Of a stretch of 64,000 nucleotides of DNA, positions 32,844 through 44,190 are shown piece after piece (within the stretch, counting starts at the first letter, position 1; every line of letters starts with the position of its first letter). This DNA comes from Branchinecta lynchi. Taxonomy: Eukaryota; Arthropoda; Branchiopoda; Anostraca; Branchinectidae. A model generated the notes under the pieces. It did not search any database. It saw nothing but the letters and a program-made list of their open reading frames with translations, and was not told the DNA's origin. The stretch is from positions 22,437,070 to 22,501,069 of the forward strand of contig JAKZAP010000013.1 in the NCBI GenBank assembly GCA_023053575.1, in the 5' to 3' direction. A program made the translations under genes and the position numbers.

Positions 32844-34102
32844 AGTAACAGGAGAATTGGTCTGAGAATCAAGTCGTTGCCCACAGAATCCCGGCATATA
32901 ACCCAAGATAAAACAAACACAACCTGTAGTTCAGATGAGAGATCAAATTATCACAATATTTACTTCAATCATGTTTAGGTTTGCTTCGAAGCAATCAGTA
33001 TCGAAAATAAACGATTTAATCAGAGTTCTGGACAAGACTTGCGGTCACCAATGTGACCCATGCAGCTTAGTAACTAAACAGAAATATGCATTTCTATCAA
33101 ATTGTATGACTAATACTCAGAAAGTTTCATAAAAGGGTCATTTTAACAAAAAGTGCCACAATTTGGCCTGAAACTCTACGTTCACACAGAGGAGTCGGGT
33201 GCGGAACTACATTTTCGCTGTAGTTTTGTAGCAGCTACAAAATCGCAACAGGGTTCCCACACGACGATTGGGTTCAGCTACAAAAGGTGGCAAATAATTC
33301 AAAATAACAAAATGCGGGTTTTACTCATTAGTCTGGGACCGAAGACAGTACGATAATAAAAATATGAAAACTAAATTCTCAATCTCGGGTTACGGTTCTG
33401 ACGATGGATTGCGGGTCTATCCACCACTCTACCTGAGTCAAGGGTGGATAGTTGAATCAAGCGAGGGCCAAAGAAGTCATGAAGTTGACCATCTACAAAT
33501 GTCATCTTGAACTCTTGAGCCGTGTTAGATTCACCAACTTTCATCCACCTATGTTATCCTAAAATTGTCAATAGTATTCTTCCCGGAAAATGATGCCATT
33601 CTCAACGGAAATTTAATTTTCGTCGAACAAATCGAACGACAACAGACGAACGATTTCCGTCATGGCTAGAACTTCGACAGACATCATAAAACGAAAAAGT
33701 AGTAACTACGACTACAGCTTTAAATAAAACAACAACAGCGCTACACCGTAGTTGAATAAAACGACATCTACGGCTGGTCGTCGATAATAATAGATAACTG
33801 TTGATGAATCGAACGTGGCTTTGGAATTCCTGTTTGTATTGTTAGCCTACTACGACCAGCTAACCTACTACGCTGATTCCGATTCTGACTTGCAAATATC
33901 CTTCTAAACACAAAGGGAAAAGCCCGTGATTCTTGAAAAAAAACGTACATAATTTTTTGTTTCCGAATATACTTTTTGTAATTTTGTGTACACCACTATA
34001 GGTATGATTGCACAGGATTTGAACTTATGCAGAAAAATCAGCCTAGTAGATAATGTTTGTAGAAATAGAAAAAAGTACACTCGTTCCGGGTGTCGAAAAC
34101 TA

Positions 34103-35905
34103 AGCAAAGGGTCAGGTTTACTCATAAACTTGGAACAAAAACAGTATAATAACTTGAATGCTTAATTCCACGACTCTCCCTTGCAGTACTCGTATGGATG
34201 CTACTCATAGTAGCATCCAGTCTTGCTAATAGTAGCATTTAGTAGTATGCAATAAGACGGTAGCCTTGAAGTAGAAGCATGTAGTAGCATCGTTAGAACT
34301 GCATGCTAGTTTTTCGTATTACTTCATAGTACTATTCTGCGATAAATTTTTCATCGGTTACCCCTCCTGCAGAAGAAAACCAAACAACGTTGACTATAGG
34401 CTGAATTTATACCTAAATAATAAACAGAGACCTTTGGTTGTGGTAACATTATTCTTGCTGCTATTTGTGTTTGTTTTAGTCTAACTGTTAATCAGTTTAT
34501 TGATAAAGCCTTATTTTGTATACGCTAAATTACTGAAGATTGTATACAGACATGTCAGGCGTTTGTAGGCTATGCCACATAGCTCAGCAGCGATGTGTTT
34601 GCCGGCAAGGCAATTCATTCTCATAGGCTAACCTGGTTGCGTCCCCTTTGGTGTTCATTATTGTGTTTTTGTTGAAAGTTTCCACTGCATTTGTTTGCCA
34701 CTGATTATACCAGTTAAAGTAAATATACGTTAAACATCTGTTATAATTAATTAAAATTTTATTAAAAGTAAAATTCCTCTGTGCTGCAAAGTTTTTTGAT
34801 AATATCAACTAATAATGTGGTTGCTACTGATTTAAATATTATTTTCATTACAGGATGTTGGACGGATCAACTAGCCAAGGAGCAGCTCTGGTTTGCAGAC
34901 AGTCAGAAAGGAGAAGCCTTACTAAACATTTTGCAGTTTGCTCCAAACACTAGATATTCTTCCTTTATCAGAGGCTACAGTCCTGGACAAGCTCAGTGCT
35001 GCTTCTTAGAAAAGAAGTGATTGGCACTAAAGGGAACTAGCCTATTTAATGACTACAACGACAACAGCAGGATTTTCTTTGGCGTGGGGAGGCCAAACAT
35101 CATGATTTGTTTATCAAGAAGCTTCTCAAGCTGAAACCACTCGAAGAAGAGATTAAAGATGTAAGAACAATCCATTTGAGGAACATTGAAACTGAACCAG
35201 ATTGAAATTGTGGTAGAGTGTACCAAACTTCGAATAAATGAGAAGTTTTTTGTTCTGTTTAAGCAGAATGTGGTACCGTAGCAATCTAAAATTTGGTGAA
35301 GAGTCAGTTGATGGCCACTTGCTTCCAGTTTACAGCAAGTATTAATGGAATTAGTCTGCAGTTTGGAAATTATTTCTTGAGTTGTCATTGATGATATATG
35401 GCCATGCTCTAGGTTTCGAGAGTGAAATTACTGAGCAGACAGATAAGATAATGAACTCGGACCCTGAAGGTACAGACAACTTTAGTACTGATGGTCTGTT
35501 TCAATTAAGTGTATCTGATCAACAGCATTTACTGGATTCAGATCACAACGGTTAATAGAGTTTCAGCCGCATTGTCTAGTAAAAGGCAACAGGAACAGCT
35601 AGTGACAAATGTGTAAGTGTACTAATGAGTATACTAAATGGGAGCTGAAGTGACTGCAATTAGCTGACGCAGCTTTTGATTTGTCAGTGCTGCTTGCCTT
35701 TTACAGCTTTCAGTGTGGGTGCAAGCTTAGGCCTCTTTAGTGAACCTACTGATGCACTAAGATGGGTATTGGAATACAGCTTGTTTAACATCGAATAGAA
35801 GACAGTCATATGTTCGACTACTGCAAGGGAGAGTCGTGGAATTAAGCATTCAAGTTATTATACTGTTTTTGTTCCAAGTTTATGAGTAAACCTGACCCTT
35901 TGCTA
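34103..35905. mobile_element. Nested inverted-repeat element in the hAT
   Basis: AGCAAAGGGTCAGGTTTACT at 34103, continuing through TTCCACGACTCTCCC to 34190, is inverted at 35820-35905, giving about 86 bp TIRs. It encloses TAGCATGTAGTAGCAT-type short repeats and two exon-like segments (34854-35020, 35071-35160). No transposase recognised. Confidence 0.7.
34854..35020 (+). pseudogene. Exon-like segment inside the hAT element
   Basis: A TTTCATTACAG acceptor precedes an open stretch reading TDQLAKEQLWFADSQKGEAL, then LNILQFAPNTRYSSFIRGYS, ending in TGA at about 35018. The composition looks coding, but I do not recognise the protein. It may be a captured host exon or the remains of an element gene. 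The segment 35071-35160 (LWRGEAKHHDLFIKKLLKLK) with a following GTAAGA looks similar in kind. Confidence 0.35.
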
Positions 35906-36474
35906 GAGTAACGCGATTTTGTAAATCCAACTACAGCGATTCTCCGAAATATCGCAGCGAATTTGTAGCTTAAGTGTCCGAAACCGGCACTTAACATCCG
36001 CTTTTAAACGGAAATTGGATAAACATTGACACAAATTTTGAAAACTGCCACTTAAAAACACATCTTTAGATATCGAGAGGTTGAAAGGGGTTGCGCTCCC
36101 ATCCCCCTTGTGTATTTCTTGGGTGGAAAACGTCTGAAAAGTGAAACTTTTTGAGACACTTTCTGAATTTGTAAATGACACCGAATGACACTTTTTGGCT
36201 CAAAAAGTGACACTTTCGGCCAAAAATATTTGGCAACCCTGTGCCAAAGAAGAAGAAGAGTTATCGAAAAGCATCAACATTCAATATTAGGCTAAGGAAA
36301 GAAAGGTTTCCAAAAGTTCATTGAATTAAACCAATATTTTGGTTTAAAAGTATCGAAGGACATTCAAAAGTTCACATAACGTGTATGGCTGAAGCCCACG
36401 TGACGTCAACCCTCAAACAACACAACAAGAAATAAGTTAAAGTGTTACCAATCGCATTTATTTCATTCACACAG

Positions 36475-36712
36475 GATAGGACAGGACACATAACAAGAGA
36501 TCCTAATGATGAGGCCAAAAAGGCCAAAGGCTCACTGGGTGCTTGGGGATGTAGGGAGTGAATTCATTGACATAAAAAAGCACTCGAATGGCAACCGCAC
36601 CTATATCCGCACCTACAGTAAGGCAGCAGTAGAGCTAGAGGTAAATACAGTTAAGAACTTCTTTGAATCATCAGGAACTAGCCTATCTCTTCTTCAGTCT
36701 CAAAACATTTAA
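36475..36712 (+). CDS. Possible first coding exon of an unrecognised gene
   Basis: TTCATTCACACAG acceptor, then ATGATGAGGCC at 36506. The frame reads PKAHWVLGDVGSEFIDIKKH...YIRTYSKAAVELE up to a donor-like GTAAAT at about 36641, or continues open to 36712. It lies outside the repeats on either side (hAT element and repeat O). The amino-acid composition is plausible for a protein, but no family is recognised and no partner exon was found. Confidence 0.3.
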
Positions 36713-36717
36713 AATGC

Positions 36718-37090
36718 CTTGGGTTGGCATTTAGTGTTGGGCTGGTATTGGGTGATAGCTGCTGACTGGCTGCTGATAGCTGCAGTCAACCACAAATCCC
36801 TCCCTGGGCCCTGATTTTTGGATACCCTATGCCAAACGTTGGATATTTCTAGCATTTTTTGGCATACTCTATGCCTAACACTGGATACACTAATATAGCT
36901 TACTGATGATTTGAATGAAGCTAAAAAATCAACCACTCAGCACTCCTTTATATTGAGGTAGGTCAGGGTTAGGTTACAAACAGGTATCCAGCATTTGGCA
37001 TAGTGTGTCCAGCGTTAGGCAGAAGCTATGCCAAATGCTAGATATACCCAGCTTTTAGCCAGACATACACAAATCCTCAGTTTTTGGGCA
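36718..37090. repeat. Repeat family O, copy 1 (TATGCCAAACGCTGGATA units)
   Basis: CAACCACAAATCCCT, TTTTTGGATACCCTATGCCA, AAAAAATCAACCACTCAG and CAGCATTTGGCATAGTGT recur, partly inverted, at 40335-40585, 40893-40970 and 42455-42765. The unit is self-complementary (TGCCAAACGCTGGA / TCCAGCGTTTGGCA), so it folds back. Confidence 0.6.
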
Positions 37091-39118
37091 TGGTACAGTC
37101 TACCACAAATCCCTCATTTTGGGATACCCTATGCCAAACGCCGGATATGCCCAAGGTTTAGCATAGCCTATGCCAAAAGCTGGAGACCCTATGCCAAACG
37201 CTGGATAGGCTTACCCTTGAAAAATGATTAATGTTTAATTAAAAATCGCGGAAAGCTTCGTACTTCAAATTAAGACTGCCAAAATAAGCCTTATTTATCT
37301 ACTTAACAAAAGCAAAATCTTCCAAAACAAAATCTGTATTCAAACCGAAGAGTTTTCGATTTCAGTAGAAGCCACTCTTCGAGTTTCATGGAACGCAGCG
37401 CCAAAATCGGCTCTAAATACATTACGACGGGCCAGCCAATCACGTAAGAGTCACCTATCGGTAATTCTTAAGTGTCAAGTCGTTCGAAGAGCTTCTCGTC
37501 AAAAAGGATTCAATTGTTGACGGGAAATTGAAAAAGTAGTGTTATTATATCTCACACCGAAAGGTTTCCGAAGGGTCGCAGCCCAAGAGTTAGAAGTTTG
37601 GGGATTGGATCTAGTTTTGTGAATTTTACTTAAATTGTTTGGTATTTTTTCGATATCAAAACTATTTGTTAAACTTACGATGATTCGGTAGTTATACAGA
37701 ATCCCAAATAGGCTATCGGAAACAAGTCTATTCGGCATAAGGATCGGTATTCTGTATAATTGTCAGGATTCGGTAGTTATCACGAATATTGGGAGTGAAT
37801 TTACGATTACGATTATGCAAAACTGGATAATATCACCGCATTAAAAAAGAGAGATAATGAGAGCCAAAAATGGTCCCGGAACATCAAATACTAAAAGTGA
37901 AAATACCGATATCTTAAAAATTCGACTATCGCCCAATACTAGTCTGTGCCTGACAAATTTCGCGTTGAATTTATCACTCATTCCAAGTGATGCTAATAAC
38001 TAGCAATAGTGCATGTAATAGGGAACATGGAACAGTCAGACGAACGTAATTTTGATTGGACTGAATGAGAGTATTTTATTTCTCCCTTTTTATGATTGTA
38101 CACCAAGATACACTTGATTTGGGACTCAATGAGGAGAAGAAGGGAACAAAAATCAACAACGAAAGCGAGAAAAAATAGCAAGGCATTTATTTAAGGAGCG
38201 TGTCCGAGTACAACTTTTGGACAGAAAAGACTACACTAACTCCGCAGTTTGTAAATTTATGGTCTCGGACTAGAATTATAGTGACGTTACGCATGACGGC
38301 AACCGGCTAAGAGCTGTTGCTTTAGAGTGATGCTATTTTGCTGCTGAAATCCGAAATCCCCACTTTTCGTAAAATAAATAACTATCGAATTTGAACACTT
38401 TCAGTTTCGCACATTAATTGCAAAATCTTGTGTGAAATTTGCAAGTGCGTCTGGATTTGGCAACGCTAAAGGCAGACAAAGCTAGCAGCTGCAACATAGC
38501 TTTTCCCGCGTTCTATTCCACGGAATGTCACTGACATTTTACAAATATTCAAACGGCTTATAATTCTGTCATTTTCGCCATTTAATTCAATCTAGCACGA
38601 CTGGGCCGTGAAAAGTCAAGATAAAATGGAAAAAAGGAATCACCATTTCTTCGTGCTTCGAGTTTAAATAAGAACTCTACTTTTTCAATTTCCCACCAAC
38701 AATTCAATCCTTTTTGACGAGAAGCGCTTCGAAAGACTTGATACTTAAGAATTACCGATAGGTGACTCTTACGTGATTGGCTGGCCCGTCGTAATGTATT
38801 TAAGGCCGGTTCGGCGCTGAGTTCCATGAAACTCGAAGAGTGGCTTCTACTGAAATCGAAAACTCTTCGGTTTGAATACAGATTTTGTTTTGGGAGATTT
38901 TGCTTTTGTTAAGTAGATAAATAAGGCTTATTTTGGCAGTCTTAATTTGAAGTACGAAGCTTTCCGCGATTTTTAATTAAACATTAATCATTTTTCAAGG
39001 TTAAGCCTATCCAGCGTTTGGCATAGGGTCTCCAGCTTTTGGCATAGGCTATGCTAAACCTTGGGCATATCCGGCGTTTGGCATAGGGTATCCCAAAATG
39101 AGGGATTTGTGGTAGACT
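37091..39118. mobile_element. Foldback element with arms of about 450 bp
   Basis: The left arm (37091-37543) begins CAGTCTACCACAAATCCCTC. The right arm (about 38670-39118) is its complement. Long matching stretches include TGTATTCAAACCGAAGAGTT and ACGACGGGCCAGCCAATCAC. The unique middle (37544-38670) shows no transposase or recognised ORF. It is embedded in family O sequence. Confidence 0.8.
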
Positions 39119-39591
39119 GGCATGGTACCCCTGTGAAATTTGGTTAAACTGACACTGGCTACATACAAGGAAAAAGTATGCAAATTCCATCAGTTCATGT
39201 TAACAACTATTTCAGTTTAATTGGGTGTCAAGAAAGATCACTCGTGCAGTTAGCTGTTCACTGATACAAAGTTTGCTATATTCTCTTTCTACTAGACTGT
39301 CAAGAAACAAAACCAATGTGTGAAAAACTTGAGGTGTTCAAATGAGCCTAATTCTACTGATTCTCTACTCTAGAACATCCTCAACTATACCAAATAACTG
39401 AAGATTGATAAATATTTTCAAATACGCATACCTCTAGCTCGCAGTCAATACCCAACTGACTTTGATGTGAATTAGGCTTAGGCTATAGAGCAGTTGAAAC
39501 TAAATGGCTCTTATCCAACTTTAACTTTCTAAATTATTATTCTAATTTGACTGTCGCAAGACAAGTATTAAAGAAGTTTCATGCACCTCTA

Positions 39592-40333
39592 CCCAGTCAT
39601 ACACAAATCCTCAATTTTTGGGCATGGTGCCCATATGTTGGGGCACCATGCCCTGGAGCATGGGCCTGGTACCCCTGTGAAATTTTTGTAAACTCACACT
39701 GGCTACATACCTAAATAGGGTCTTCTTCCTGTAGCAGATCAAAAGATACCTGATTTCACGTTCTATCCAACCTCATTTTCCAATTTCCAAAATGTTAGAG
39801 CACTTCCAAGATACAGAGAGTTTTGTGGAGGCCACTTCTTTCCCAGTGGGTTTACTCTATCCTTTTCCATGTAGTTGCCACTAGGTTACTCAATCCTTTT
39901 CTATGTTGTCAAAAAGTCCAAAGTCAGAGTAAAAAAAAAAATCACTCAAAGTAAATACAATAAAAGGCTAACAATCTAAAGGAAATATTTGCTCCAGTGA
40001 ACAGATTGAAAAGCTTGCCTCATCCATGCTACCTAGCAGCAATTTTCTGAAAAAGGATAGGATAAACCCACTAGAAGAGAAGTGGCCTCCAAAAAACTCT
40101 ATGTATCTTGGAAGTGCTCTAACATTTTGTTAATTGGAAAATGAGGTTGGATAGAAGTAAAATCAGGTATCTTTTGATCTGGGATGGGAAGAAAACCCTA
40201 TTTAGGTATGTAACCAGTCTCAGTTAAACCAAATTTCACAGGGATACCATGCCCATGCCCCAACATATGGGCACCATGCCCAGACGTTGGGGCACCATTC
40301 CCAAAAATTGAGGATTTGTGTATGACTGGCATT
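39592..40333. mobile_element. Foldback hairpin element, arms of about 300 bp
   Basis: CAGTCATACACAAATCCTCA at about 39592 is inverted at 40310-40333 as TGAGGATTTGTGTATGACTG. Arms include ATGTTGGGGCACCATGCCC, ACCTGATTTCACGTTCTATC-like and CACTTCCAAGATACAGAG stretches. The loop is about 39910-40050. Confidence 0.8.
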
Positions 40334-40589
40334 TGGCATAGGGCAGTCTACCACAAACCCCTGATTTTTGGATACCCTATGCCAAATGCTGGATACCTGT
40401 TGGTAACCTAACCCTGACCTATCTCAATGTAAAGGAGTTCTGATTGGTTGATTTTTTAGCTCCACTCAAATCATCAATATTTTACCAGGTTACACTATCC
40501 AGCACCTGGCATAGTGTATCCAGCGTTAGGCATAGGATAGGGTATGTTAAAGGCTAGACATATCTAACATTTGGCATAGGGTATGAGTT

Positions 40590-40893
40590 TAGTACACTAG
40601 CCCTTTTTCAGTGACGGTGCTTACACATCTAGCACCATGCCTGAGTGCTAGACGTTTGAGCACTGTACCTTGAAATTCATGCATGGTGCATGGATTTCAG
40701 CATACAGTGCACACATGAAAAAGCACAATTTTGATCGTCGCACACTAAATACCAATAGAAATTGTGCTTTTTCATGTGTGCACTGTATGCTGAAAGCCAT
40801 GCACCATGCATGAATTTCAAGGTACAGTGCTCTATCACTCAGGCATAGTGCTAGACGTTTGAGCACCGTGACTGAAAAAGGGCTAGTGTACTA
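40590..40893. mobile_element. Near-perfect 300 bp palindrome with TA flanks
   Basis: TAGTACACTAGCCCTTTTTC at 40590 and its complement ending at 40893 enclose arms of about 138 bp and a loop of about 28 bp (near 40730-40757). If TA at each end is the duplication, the unit is 40592-40891, as for a Tc1/mariner-type MITE. GCATGGTGCATGGATTTCAG is complementary to the other arm with few mismatches. Confidence 0.8.
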
Positions 40894-40970
40894 GACTGTG
40901 GGGTATCCAAAAATCAAGGGTTTGTGGTTGACCTGCATAGGGTATCGAGAAATCAGGGATTTGTCGTAGA

Positions 40971-41219
40971 CTGGATAGCTGGCGATAGCCTACTTGGTAT
41001 CTTTGAGATATTGATATATCAATATTTTCACTTTTGATGTTCGGTAATTGACATTTCTTGAGCATGTTTCGCCTATAGGATAATCACATTTCTCAAAAAC
41101 TTAAGAACAAAATTGTCGTTTAATAGCATATTGCATCGTCTCGAACTCTGAATAAATAAGAATTGAAATACGGAAGCATATTGCTCCAGTTTCGAATATA
41201 TAAATGTAGGTTTTATTAG
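40971..41219. other. Short unassigned spacer
   Basis: No repeat copy or coding segment recognised. Confidence 0.3.
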
Positions 41220-41943
41220 ATTACTTACAATAGGTGACGTGATTTTTTCGTAAAAACAGTCGGTTTTTTTTAAAATAGTCGGCTCCTGGTAAAAATAGTG
41301 ACTTTTTCTTAAAAATAGTAGTTCTTCTTAAGATCAGCAGATTTTTTGTCAACACAGTCGTTTTTTCTCAATAATAATAATAATAACACTTTTATTTCCA
41401 TATAAACAACACAAAAAAATAAAATATAACAAGCGAGTACAAACTATCTACATCATGGCGGCTCAGGGTCGAGCAAATGACTCCATATCAGAAGATTGAA
41501 GAATAGTGGGTTTGCAGCAAAAAAAAAAATTTGACAAAAAACGATGTTTTCAACTTCCTTTCAGTTTCGATAAATGTGCAATAATGGTTCGACACAAACG
41601 CTTGGCTGATGCTAGCTAGAAATTGTAGCTTTGCAAACCGACGGAAAACACGCTTCTAACAAGCTTCTAGGTTCAAACGTTATCTTTTCGTATGGTTATA
41701 CACCAGGGGTTACGCGAAAAATTTGTAACAATACGTCCTAAACAAATACACTTTAACAGCAAGATTCCCGTCATTAAATTTCCAAATTAGGACGTTCCCC
41801 GCTTACATAGTTGTTCTTATCTGCCTAGTTGTTACTAATAGCCTAGTCGTTATCTGCAAAAATAGTCGTAAATTGACCAGGCAGTCGGTAATTACTGTAC
41901 GTCTCTCCCCCCCCCCAAAACATTTTGGCTAAATAACTCCTCT
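41220..41943 (-). mobile_element. Inverted family C MITE interrupted by a LINE-tail-like piece
   Basis: CAGTCGG/AAAATAGTCG units at 41250-41370 and TAGTCGTAAATTGACCAGGC, a C run and CATTTTGGCTAAATAACTCC with CTCTG at 41870-41943 match a family C MITE in reverse. Between them, (AAT) repeats at 41375 and CACTTTTATTTCCATATAAA look like a minus-strand LINE 3' end. Confidence 0.5.
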
Positions 41944-42246
41944 GGGTACCCCTCCTGTATATTTGCCAGTTCACATAGAATAGTGGCTATTATTTCTTGG
42001 TATCGTGAATGAAAACCAAATATGGCTGAAGTGAGTATGGCATGCATTACTTCAAGCAGTGCATCAACAATTTACTCAGATAGTTACCTTGGTTGTCTAT
42101 ATACATGATTAACAAATTTTTAATTTTTTGTTGTTTTAATTTAGGAATATAAAGTAAAGTGGGTTCTCCACTAGCAATTATGAGCTGTCAGAAGCAGTCA
42201 TAATGTGTTGTAAGTGGCCATTTTGACAGTTTTCGGTCAATGGGAG

Positions 42247-42437
42247 CAAGGGCGTCACGACGGGGCGGTGGGAGTGGGGTTGCCCCAGTCGGTAAAAAAA
42301 ACAAGTCGGCGTGAAGTGCGGCGATTTTTCGTCAAAACAGTTGATAGTTTCATGAAAAAAGTTGTTTCAACCAGTCGGTAAATGCCTTGCCCCCCTCCCC
42401 CCCAAACAAAAAATCATTTCGACTTGTAAAGCCTCTG
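42247..42437 (-). mobile_element. hAT-type MITE family C, short copy with 8 bp TSD
   Basis: AATGGGAG at 42239-42246 and 42438-42445 flanks an element starting CAAGGGCGTCACGAC and ending TTGTAAAGCCTCTG. The interior carries CCAGTCGGTAAAAA, GTGCGGCGATTTTTCGTC and CCAGTCGGTAAATGCC in reverse orientation to the 48753 copy. Confidence 0.8.
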
Positions 42438-42454
42438 AATGGGAGCACACTCTG

Positions 42455-42765
42455 TCAGCATACCAGAGACCCCTGATTGTTGGATCCCTATGCCAAATGC
42501 TGGATATATCTGTTCCTTCAACCCAAGCTGACTGCAAGTCATATTTGACCGTGCACAATGGAATGGATGAGTTGCGCTAGCAACTCATCTGAATTCATCT
42601 ATAGTGGGGTAGGTCAGGATTAGGGCACCAACAGGTATACAGCATTTGTCATAGGGTATCCAGTGTTAAGCATAGGGTATGCTAAACGGTAGATATGCCC
42701 AGCGTTTGGCATAGGGTATACAGAAATCAGGGGTTTGTGGTTGAGTGCAGTGGGTCCCAGACGAG
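42455..42765. repeat. Repeat family O, copy interrupted by a K fragment
   Basis: CCTATGCCAAATGCTGGATA and GCCCAGCGTTTGGCATAGGG ends, with CCTTCAACCCAAGCTGACTG (family K terminus) at 42514. It matches 36718-37090 in part. Confidence 0.55.
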
Positions 42766-42853
42766 CACGGTTACAACTGATTTACGATTTCCAGTGGAAG
42801 TTCCAGTTGAATTGCTGCAAACAACATAGAAATATAATTATTCCTGTTTCTAG

Positions 42854-42955
42854 GTGGAATCAGATCCATTTGCAGACCTCAGCAAAGAAGATATTGAAGC
42901 CCCAAACAGTGTAATGACTGCTTCATCTACAAAAAGGCTGAATAAAGTGGCTAGG
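42854..42955 (+). pseudogene. Duplicate of the first part of the DUF3504 exon
   Basis: Acceptor CTGTTTCTAG ends at 42853. A 102 nt exon follows, encoding 34 residues: VESDPFADLSKEDIEAPNSV, then MTASSTKRLNKVAR, with GTAATA after it. This aligns with the start of the exon at 57997 (AESDE...LAHLSEEDSEAVND, then GMISASAKRLNKLAR). It is phase 0 on both sides. It could be a remnant of a paralogous gene, or an upstream exon of the PHD gene (phase compatible with the exon at 47682). No continuation of the domain is found after it. Confidence 0.7.
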
Positions 42956-43011
42956 GTAATATTTTTTTTTTATCATTAATGTGGTATTTTTTTTAATCAT
43001 TAATCTGGGTT

Positions 43012-44190
43012 TTTGGGATCCCAAAACGTAAGTGGAGGGATACCTATGACATCGCAAAAGTCCGTCTGTCCGTCCGTCTGTAAGGACGATAACTCTCGAA
43101 GGGAATGAGATATTTTGATGAAACTTGGTGTGAGGATTTGTTGGGTCGTCGGACCAGTCAAGTTCGTAGATGGGCTTTGTAGCCCTACATTTAGGGGTGG
43201 GGGAGGGGGTTCAAATTAAGGGGCAAACAAAATATTATTAAACACCTAATGTGATAGTCGATTACGGGGTAAGAAGACATGCTGAGCACGATGATGAAAA
43301 CTATTTTGTCATAGGACGAGTAGTTAGCCCGGAATCCGGCCTAAACCGGAAAGTTTGTTAGAAGTAAAAGTTTTATTTGAAGTTGATTAGAGGTTCGATT
43401 TAGGGGTAGGAAGACATGCTGAAGACACTGGTGAAAACCCTTTTCTCGACGGACAAGTAGTTCGCCCGGAATCCGGCCGAAACCGGAAAGTTTGTTAAAA
43501 TTAGAAGTTTTATTTCGAGTTGATTAGATGTTCGATTTAGGGCAAGAAGACATGTTGAACACTTATGTGAAAACAATTTTATACCCGTACATGTAGTTCG
43601 CCCGGAATCCGGCGAAAACCGGAAAGTTGTTTAAAAGTAAAAGTTTAATCTGAAGTTGATTAAATGTTTGATTTGTGGGTAGAAAGACATGCCAAACACG
43701 ATGGTGAAAATCATTTTCTCGCTCGACAACTAGTTCGCCCGGAATACCAAAACCGGAAAATTTGTTAAAAGCAAAAGTTCGATTAGATGACAGATTAAGG
43801 GGTAAGAAGAGAGGCTGAGTCGGTTTATGACAATGGTTTTTTACCCGGACATATAATTATTCCGGAATCCGGTTGTAACCGTTTAAGTCAAACTTTTATT
43901 CAAAGTTGATTAGATGTTCTTTATAGGGATAAGGAGATACGCTGGTTTTGTTTCTGGTTGTTTTTTTTTTGCTGGACTATAGTAGTTCGCTCGGAAATCG
44001 GCAGGAAGTCTCGGTCAGTACCGTCAAAATAGATATGGCTTATAGAGGTATATCTGAACTTGTTTTTTTCTGATGATTAGCCTGTCCAAGACTGGATTTG
44101 GCGAAGACAAGACTCGATTTCCTGAATCAAATATTAGATTTTTGGAATCCGATCGACACCTTTGGTCTTGTTTTTATCGTTAATGTGGTA
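43012..44190 (+). repeat. Repeat family B, copy 2, with tandem core of about 115 bp units
   Basis: The left part GGGATCCCAAAACGTAAGTG and CCGTCTGTCCGTCCGTCTGT matches 6085-6500. About six units follow at 43200-43950, each with GTAGTTCGCCCGGAATCCGG, AAACCGGAAAGTTTGTTAAA and AGAAGACATGCTGAACAC. The right part, AAGACAAGACTCGATTTCCT, is shared with 28856-28940. No ORF. Confidence 0.65.

Larger units (their letters stand above)
31180..36241. mobile_element. hAT-like element with 8 bp TSD and internal foldbacks
   Basis: The terminal inverted repeat CAGGGTTGCCAAA starts at 31180 and its complement ends at 36241. The 8 bp direct repeat TGCCAAAG flanks it at 31172-31179 and 36242-36249. An 8 bp TSD with CAGGGTTGCC ends is characteristic of hAT transposons. 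Within 5.06 kb I find no transposase. Instead there are two nested inverted-repeat units (31252-32843 and 34103-35905) and exon-like pieces. It is therefore non-autonomous or composite. Confidence 0.87.

Noticed and set aside
42362..42580. ORF across 42362-42580
   Set aside because: It spans the end of a MITE, its target duplication and a repeat; no protein similarity.
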